Shown piece by piece: positions 42,678 to 47,268 of a DNA stretch of 47,268 nucleotides. Each line of letters opens with the position of its first letter. Within the stretch, counting starts at the first letter, position 1. This DNA is from Bacteroidota bacterium (lineage in GTDB: Bacteria > Bacteroidota > Bacteroidia > Cytophagales > Cyclobacteriaceae), in the NCBI GenBank assembly GCA_018267195.1, contig JAFDYY010000026.1, positions 1 to 47,268 of the forward strand. Reading direction: 5' to 3'. Position numbers and translations under genes: made by a program. The notes beneath the pieces are model-generated. The model ran no database searches and had not been told where the DNA came from. It saw nothing but the letters and a program-made list of their open reading frames with translations.

Positions 42678-43949
42678 CTACGTTAGTTTTAGAATATTTT
42701 TTCTAAACATTACGATTGCCAAAGAATTTAAAATAATTCCGATCAGAAAGAGGACAAGAATCCTCGAAATAAAGGTAGGATTGAAGATGGACAAGTTTCT
42801 CCAAAATACATCATAGAATCCCTGAATACTCCAGTAGTTTACTGAAATAACGGCTGCCTTTTGCATAATTGCAGGCATAATAAAAAGAGGTATCATGCTG
42901 CCGCCAATAGCGCTCATCACCAGGATAATTAAAGTAGAAAGTCCCTGCACTTGTTGCCTGTTTTTTGCGAAGGAGGCCAATAAGACACCAAAAGCGGAGC
43001 AAGCAAAGGCAGTAGCTAAAATTGTAATTAAAAGCCCCGGCAGGTGAGAAATGATATCTAACCCAAAAACAACACTTGCAAATAGAAACATGATCAATAA
43101 CTGAAAAATTGAAATGATGTTTGCTGAAATCATTTTACCGAATAGAATATTTAGCGGATCCATTGGCGAGTAGAGCAGGCGTTTTAGAGTGCCTTCTTGT
43201 TTTTCATCCAATAGCCCCATGCCAATACCGACCACAGAAAACAACAACATCATTACGGCTGTTCCGGCAACCGCTTGAATGAGTCCTAATTGATTGTCGT
43301 TGGTGGCTTTCACTAATTTGGTCATTTTAATATCGCCACCCATAAAACTTTTGGTTGGATTATTTTTTTTCTTGCTTCCATTTTCCGAAATCCCTTTAGA
43401 AATAGCGTCAAAAAGATTGTTGGATTGTGTTTGTATTGTTTGTCGAACTTGTGGGTTGGAAGTGCCAGTCATCTTTGCCAATTTATTGCCCATCGCTTCT
43501 TTTGAATTGCCTAAGCTAAAGGGCAACATGGAAAGGGTAGGAATGAGCGATTGCTGCAAAAGCCCCACCTCCATTCCTTTTGCTTCGTCATACTTTAATT
43601 CTAAAGGTAATGCCGCACCTGATTTTAAAGAATCTGTAAATCCTTTGTGGATAACCAATACACAACTTTCACTCCCTTTTTTAATGGCTTTTTCGGCATC
43701 CTCTAACGGAAGAGTTTTTATTTGTAGCGATTTTAAAGAATCAAATTGTTTAATAACCTCTTTAGAAGTTGCTGTATGATCTAAATCACTAACCAACAAA
43801 GATATTTTAGTGTCGCCATTGCTTCTCCCGGCACCACCAAAAGCAAACGCAAACAAGGTGATTAGGGCTATGGGGATAGCGAATGTCAGCAACATAGACC
43901 GCCTGTCTTTAAAGAAAAGTTTTAGATCTTTTATAGCAAGTTTAATCAT
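42678..43949 (-). CDS. ABC-2 type transporter permease
   Basis: A 423-residue permease. One membrane helix near the N-terminus ('SMLLTFAIPIALITLFAFAFG') is followed by an extracytoplasmic domain of about 180 residues, then five to six helices in the C-terminal half, with 'GTAVMMLLFSVVGIGMGLLDEKQEGTLKRLLYSPM', an ABC-2 family signature. The large external domain is typical of ABC-2 exporters of the NatB/YhgE-like class; the substrate is unknown. The ATPase gene lies 4 bp upstream, so the two form one transporter. Codon and wording style are somewhat more A/T-rich than its neighbours. Confidence 0.88.
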   Translation of the reverse strand: MIKLAIKDLKLFFKDRRSMLLTFAIPIALITLFAFAFGGAGRSNGDTKISLLVSDLDHTATSKEVIKQFDSLKSLQIKTLPLEDAEKAIKKGSESCVLVIHKGFTDSLKSGAALPLELKYDEAKGMEVGLLQQSLIPTLSMLPFSLGNSKEAMGNKLAKMTGTSNPQVRQTIQTQSNNLFDAISKGISENGSKKKNNPTKSFMGGDIKMTKLVKATNDNQLGLIQAVAGTAVMMLLFSVVGIGMGLLDEKQEGTLKRLLYSPMDPLNILFGKMISANIISIFQLLIMFLFASVVFGLDIISHLPGLLITILATAFACSAFGVLLASFAKNRQQVQGLSTLIILVMSAIGGSMIPLFIMPAIMQKAAVISVNYWSIQGFYDVFWRNLSIFNPTFISRILVLFLIGIILNSLAIVMFRKNILKLT

Positions 43950-43953
43950 ATGC

Positions 43954-44877
43954 TTAGTCTCTTAATTGTTTCCCTGTCAGGGTTAAAAATATGGTTTCAA
44001 GATTGGTTTTCAGGATTTCAATATTGATAATTTCCAGCCCTAATTGAGGGCACTGTAAAACCAATTTTGATAAATCTGCTTTTACGTTAGAGGAATAAAA
44101 ATGAACGGTGTTCTCAATTTGTTTGATATCGTTCCAAAAGGAAGCTATTTCTTTTAGGTTGCTTTCTTCAAGATTTGAAAATGTGATGGCAATGGTTTCT
44201 TTAACAGCGTTAGCACTTTTTAATTCATCTAAAGTACCCTCTGCTATTATTTGCCCATTATCTATAATGCCGATACGGTTGCAGAATCTTTCAGCCTCTT
44301 CCATATAATGTGTAGTATAAACAATGGTCATTCCATTTTCATGCAATTTTTCGATCACTTCAAAAATCAGGTTTCTGCTTTGCGGGTCAATGCCAACCGT
44401 TGGCTCGTCCATAAATAAAACCTTAGGTTGGTGTAACAAGGCAGAAGCGATATTGATTCTTCGCTTCATACCACCCGAATAATTTTTGACCTTATCGTTC
44501 TTTCGATCTTCAAGGCCAAATAGTTTCAGTAATTCAGTAGTCCGCTTCGATAATTCCGTAACCGGAACTTGATACAAACCGCCCCAAAACATCAGGTTTT
44601 GGTAGGCAGACAGTTCATTATACAGGGCTATTTCTTGCGGCACAACACCAATTATTTTTTTTACACTTTTTGGATCAGCCTCTAAATTATAATTCCCTAT
44701 GATTACCTCGCCCGAGTCGGCAGTAAGAATAGAACTCAAAATAGAAATGGTAGTGGTTTTTCCGGCACCGTTTGGTCCTAATAAGCCATAAAATTCTCCA
44801 TCTTTTATTGCAAGACTTATTCCTTTTAGGGCTTCACGTCCGTCATAAGTCTTTTTTAAGTTTTTTACTTCTATCAT
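43954..44877 (-). CDS. ABC transporter ATP-binding protein
   Basis: A 307-residue ATPase with Walker A 'GPNGAGKTTT', Q-loop 'VVPQEIALY', signature 'NYSGGMKRRINIASAL', Walker B 'KVLFMDEPTVGID' and the switch His in 'YTTHYMEEAE'. The C-terminal 80 residues form the regulatory tail usual in DrrA/NatA-type ATPases. It energises the permease encoded 4 bp downstream, and the pair probably exports a lipid, ion or drug-like compound. No substrate-binding protein is present, which agrees with export. Confidence 0.93.
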   Translation of the reverse strand: MIEVKNLKKTYDGREALKGISLAIKDGEFYGLLGPNGAGKTTTISILSSILTADSGEVIIGNYNLEADPKSVKKIIGVVPQEIALYNELSAYQNLMFWGGLYQVPVTELSKRTTELLKLFGLEDRKNDKVKNYSGGMKRRINIASALLHQPKVLFMDEPTVGIDPQSRNLIFEVIEKLHENGMTIVYTTHYMEEAERFCNRIGIIDNGQIIAEGTLDELKSANAVKETIAITFSNLEESNLKEIASFWNDIKQIENTVHFYSSNVKADLSKLVLQCPQLGLEIINIEILKTNLETIFLTLTGKQLRD

Positions 44878-44920
44878 AGAGTGTTCGTGATGTTGATTTT
44901 AATGTGGACTATGCAATAGG

Positions 44921-45865
44921 CTATCCACCCTGTAAGTTTTTCAAAATATCTTTTGTCATTTCTTCTAACCCAAATTGATGTTGCCAGCCCCAGTCTTTAC
45001 GGGCGGCCGTATCATCAATGGATTTGGGCCAGGAGTCGGCAATGCTCTGGCGAAAATCAGGCTGATAAGTAATGGTAAAATCGGGAATGTGTTTTTTAAC
45101 AGTGGCCGCAATTTGGGCTGGGCAAAAACTCATGGCGCTAATGTTGTAGCTGGTGCGCACTTTTACTTTTTCGGCAGGGGCTTCCATCAGATCAATAGTA
45201 GCTTTTACGGCATCGTCCATATACATCATGGGCAAGTAGGTGTCGGGCGAGAGAAAACATTCGTATTTTTTTTCTTTCAGTGCTTTAAAATAAATGTCTA
45301 CGGCATAGTCGGTAGTGCCTCCACCGGGTGGCGTTTTCCATCCGATCAGCCCCGGGTAGCGAAGACTGCGCACATCTACCCCGTATCGCCTGAAATAATA
45401 TTCGCACCAAAGCTCGCCTGCCAGTTTGGTAATGCCATATACCGTGGTAGGATCCATGATGGTATCTTGAGGGGTATCTTGCTTGGGGGTGGTGGGGCCA
45501 AAAGCAGCGATGGAACTTGGCCAATAGACTTTGTGCAGTTTTAATTCATGGGCGGCTTCTAACACAAAAAGCAAACTCTCCATATTTAGCTTCCAGGCCC
45601 ACCGCGGATCTTTTTCGCCTGTAGCGGAGAGCAAAGCAGCCAGATGATAGACCTGTGTTATTTCATTTCGTTTTAGAAGTTCAAAAAGTTTATCGCGCTG
45701 CATCACATCAAACTTTTCGTACGGCCCTTCTTTAAGAATGCCTTGTGCGTCTTTAATATCGGAAGCGATTACATTTTGCTGTCCGTATATTTTCCACAAT
45801 CCTTGCGTGAGCTCGGCCCCGAGTTGGCCGCCTGCCCCGATTAATAAAACCTTTGTTTTTTTCAT
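44921..45865 (-). CDS. tdh: L-threonine 3-dehydrogenase, SDR type
   Basis: A 314-residue short-chain dehydrogenase/epimerase-like enzyme. It shows the NAD motif 'VLLIGAGGQLGAEL', 'VYHLAALLSATGEKDPRWAWKLNMES', 'YWPSSIAAFGPTTPKQDTPQ', 'TVYGITKLAGELWCEYY' with the YxxxK pair, and 'LRYPGLIGWKTPPGGGTTDYAVDIY'. These are specific to the SDR-type threonine dehydrogenase, unrelated to the zinc enzyme of E. coli. It oxidises threonine to 2-amino-3-oxobutyrate, the substrate of the divergently encoded Kbl. Confidence 0.93.
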   Translation of the reverse strand: MKKTKVLLIGAGGQLGAELTQGLWKIYGQQNVIASDIKDAQGILKEGPYEKFDVMQRDKLFELLKRNEITQVYHLAALLSATGEKDPRWAWKLNMESLLFVLEAAHELKLHKVYWPSSIAAFGPTTPKQDTPQDTIMDPTTVYGITKLAGELWCEYYFRRYGVDVRSLRYPGLIGWKTPPGGGTTDYAVDIYFKALKEKKYECFLSPDTYLPMMYMDDAVKATIDLMEAPAEKVKVRTSYNISAMSFCPAQIAATVKKHIPDFTITYQPDFRQSIADSWPKSIDDTAARKDWGWQHQFGLEEMTKDILKNLQGG

Positions 45866-45929
45866 TAGCTATTGAATGCTGGGCGAAGTTATTAAAATTT
45901 CCGATGCATGGATTGTGGCAGACGATTCG

Positions 45930-45937
45930 TAGTTTTG
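45930..45937 (+). promoter_or_regulatory. -7 promoter box of kbl
   Basis: TAGTTTTG matches TAnnTTTG and lies 21 nt before ATG 45959, inside the 93-bp divergent gap to tdh. The tdh side has only a one-mismatch box (TAACTTCG, minus strand). Confidence 0.5.
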
Positions 45938-45958
45938 CACAAGAAAAGCACATCAGTT

Positions 45959-47155
45959 ATGTATAAAAAATTGCAACCTGTTTTACAGAAAGAACTTGAC
46001 ACTATCCGCGAAGCGGGATTGTTTAAAAAAGAACGGATCATCACCACACCGCAGGCAGCCGACATTAAAACAGCGGATGGAAAAACAGTAATTAATTTTT
46101 GTGCCAATAATTATTTAGGGTTGTCATCTCACCCGCGAGTGATTGCAGCGGCAAAAAAAGCGATTGACTCACACGGCTTTGGCATGTCGTCTGTGCGATT
46201 TATTTGCGGCACTCAGGATATTCATAAGGAATTAGAAAAAAAAATTTCTGCGTTTCTGCACATGGAAGATACCATTTTGTATGCAGCCGCTTTTGATGCC
46301 AATGGTGGAGTATTTGAACCTCTGCTTGGCGAGAAAGATGCCATCATTTCGGATGAACTAAACCACGCTTCCATCATTGATGGCGTACGGTTGTGCAAGG
46401 CCATGCGCTACCGGTATAAGCACAACGATATGGCCGATTTAAAAACCCAATTAGAAGAAGCCAAAAAAGCAGGAGCTCATCAGATTATGATTGTAACCGA
46501 TGGAGCCTTTTCAATGGATGGAACCATTGCCCAACTGGATAAAATCTGCGACCTGGCCGATCGGTACGAAGCGTTGGTGATGACAGACGAATGTCACTCT
46601 ACCGGTTTTCTTGGAAAAACGGGCCGCGGGGTGCCCGAACATTGCGGGGTAATGGATCGGGTAGATATTATTACCGGTACTTTAGGTAAAGCATTAGGCG
46701 GTGCTTCGGGCGGATTTACTTCCGGCCGGAAAGAGATAATAGAGATTCTTCGCCAGCGCTCTCGCCCTTATCTGTTTTCTAACACCGTAGCCCCTTCCAT
46801 TGTGGGCGCATCCATCGAAGTATTTAATATGCTTTCCGAAACAACCCATCTTCGGGATAAGCTGGAAGGGAACACACAGTATTTTCGTACTAAAATGACG
46901 GAAGCAGGATTTGATATTAAGCCGGGCGTACACCCTATCGTTCCGATTATGTTGTACGAAGCGCCTCTTGCTCAAAAATTTGCCGAACGGCTTTTGGAAA
47001 AAGGAATTTACGTAATTGGTTTTTTCTTTCCGGTAGTGGCCAAAGGCAAAGCACGGATTCGAGTGCAAATCTCGGCCGGTCATGAGCAGCACCATCTTGA
47101 TAAAGCCATCTCCGCATTTACTGAAGTAGGTAAAGAATTAGGGGTGTTGAAATGA
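45959..47155 (+). CDS. kbl: Glycine C-acetyltransferase (2-amino-3-ketobutyrate CoA ligase)
   Basis: A 398-residue PLP enzyme of the alpha-oxoamine synthase family, which cleaves 2-amino-3-oxobutyrate with CoA into glycine and acetyl-CoA. Blocks: '[16 protein letters not shown]', '[21 protein letters not shown]', '[14 protein letters not shown]', '[18 protein letters not shown]' and '[14 protein letters not shown]' with the PLP lysine. The start at 45959 (MYKKLQPVL) matches the family; a longer frame from 45908 reads through the promoter. It forms the threonine-degradation pair with tdh. Confidence 0.96.
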   Translation: MYKKLQPVLQKELDTIREAGLFKKERIITTPQAADIKTADGKTVINFCANNYLGLSSHPRVIAAAKKAIDSHGFGMSSVRFICGTQDIHKELEKKISAFLHMEDTILYAAAFDANGGVFEPLLGEKDAIISDELNHASIIDGVRLCKAMRYRYKHNDMADLKTQLEEAKKAGAHQIMIVTDGAFSMDGTIAQLDKICDLADRYEALVMTDECHSTGFLGKTGRGVPEHCGVMDRVDIITGTLGKALGGASGGFTSGRKEIIEILRQRSRPYLFSNTVAPSIVGASIEVFNMLSETTHLRDKLEGNTQYFRTKMTEAGFDIKPGVHPIVPIMLYEAPLAQKFAERLLEKGIYVIGFFFPVVAKGKARIRVQISAGHEQHHLDKAISAFTEVGKELGVLK

Positions 47156-47173
47156 GCCCCGGTTCATAAAAAA

Positions 47174-47200
47174 ATAAAACCGGCCATAGGCCGGTTTTAT
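47174..47200 (+). terminator. Intrinsic terminator of kbl
   Basis: AAAACCGGCC and GGCCGGTTTT form a 10-bp stem with a 3-base loop; the A/T flanks make it potentially bidirectional. It lies 20 bp after the stop codon and before repeat copy D. Confidence 0.88.
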
Positions 47201-47208
47201 AAACTGGG

Positions 47209-47268
47209 TTTAACCCAAATCATGCAATAGAAAACCTATTGCATGATTGACGAATGAAAATCAACAAC
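47209..47268. repeat. Interspersed two-hairpin repeat, copy D (cut by window end)
   Basis: It starts TTTAACCC and contains a perfect hairpin: 13-bp arms AATCATGCAATAG (47218-47230) and CTATTGCATGATT (47236-47248) around the loop AAAAC. The following GACGAATGAAAATCAACAAC is the reverse complement of 50-69 of copy A apart from one mismatch (A against T at 57). The window ends inside the element, so its second half (the GTTTAACCC end) is missing. Confidence 0.8.

Noticed and set aside
43970..43990. GTCAGGGTTAAA at the end of the ABC ATPase gene as a repeat end
   Set aside because: It encodes the conserved C-terminus (LTLTGKQ) of the ATPase and lacks the rest of the element.
45866..45900. CTATTGAATG between tdh and kbl, and ATGCAATAGG at 44908, as more repeat copies
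   Set aside because: Only about 10 bases match the repeat and the surrounding blocks do not, so chance or extreme decay is as likely.

Overview
The window reads as a chromosomal segment of a Bacteroidota bacterium, most like a free-living Cytophagales-type member. Evidence: Bacteroidota-restricted families (HYC_CC_PP-type small protein, DUF4783, DUF5686 with a carboxypeptidase-regulatory domain, a PorE-like TPR/beta-propeller/OmpA lipoprotein), IspH with the Bacteroidota N-terminal extension, the rpsU-xer-hpf cluster, the near absence of Shine-Dalgarno sequences, and Bacteroidota -7 promoter boxes (TAnnTTTG). No phage, CRISPR array or complete insertion sequence was seen. Both ends of the window lie inside the same short interspersed repeat, so it is probably an assembly contig that broke at repeats.

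Layout. (1) 146-8799: a copper/heavy-metal efflux island, all on the + strand. It holds a small HYC_CC_PP-type protein, a CusA-type RND pump divided into two reading frames, a TolC/CusC-like outer membrane factor, two consecutive CusB-like lipoprotein adaptors each with an N-terminal heavy-metal-binding motif, and a secreted DUF3347 protein that duplicates the C-terminal domain of the second adaptor. (2) 8838-9068: a hairpin, a repeat copy and tRNA-His with its terminator. (3) 9132-16304: housekeeping genes: dihydroorotase divergent from a DEAD-box helicase, an RlmI-like methyltransferase, an HtrA/Deg protease with a small basic protein, and IspH. (4) 16312-24682: TonB-dependent receptor, three alpha/beta hydrolase-fold enzymes, a GT4 glycosyltransferase, a DinB protein, LysA and a tetrapyrrole-methylase-type methyltransferase. 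(5) 24728-28779: MetK, then on the minus strand acyl-CoA dehydrogenase, S21, a Xer recombinase and a ribosome-hibernation factor. (6) 28909-31836: UDP-glucose dehydrogenase, UDP-glucuronate decarboxylase and a small lipoprotein, overlapping stop to start, which supply UDP-xylose for surface polysaccharide. (7) 31837-42315: M20 peptidase, a conserved small protein, the PorE-like protein, DUF4783-NadC, an ECF sigma/zinc anti-sigma pair directly in front of Gmk and NadD, and a DUF5686 outer-membrane protein. (8) 42336-44877: a decayed GNAT gene and a two-gene ABC-2 exporter. (9) 44921-47155: divergent Tdh and Kbl, the two steps of threonine breakdown to glycine and acetyl-CoA, then a terminator and the last repeat.

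The most unusual points are: a roughly 110-bp two-hairpin repeat family with TTTAACCC-like ends; an IspH whose conserved N-terminus appears to start at an ATC codon; a split RND pump; several genes whose -7 box lies only 3-7 nt before the start codon, suggesting leaderless mRNAs; and a possibly thiol-sensing sigma/anti-sigma pair coupled to guanylate kinase. All functions are inferred by reading the sequence; no database search was run.
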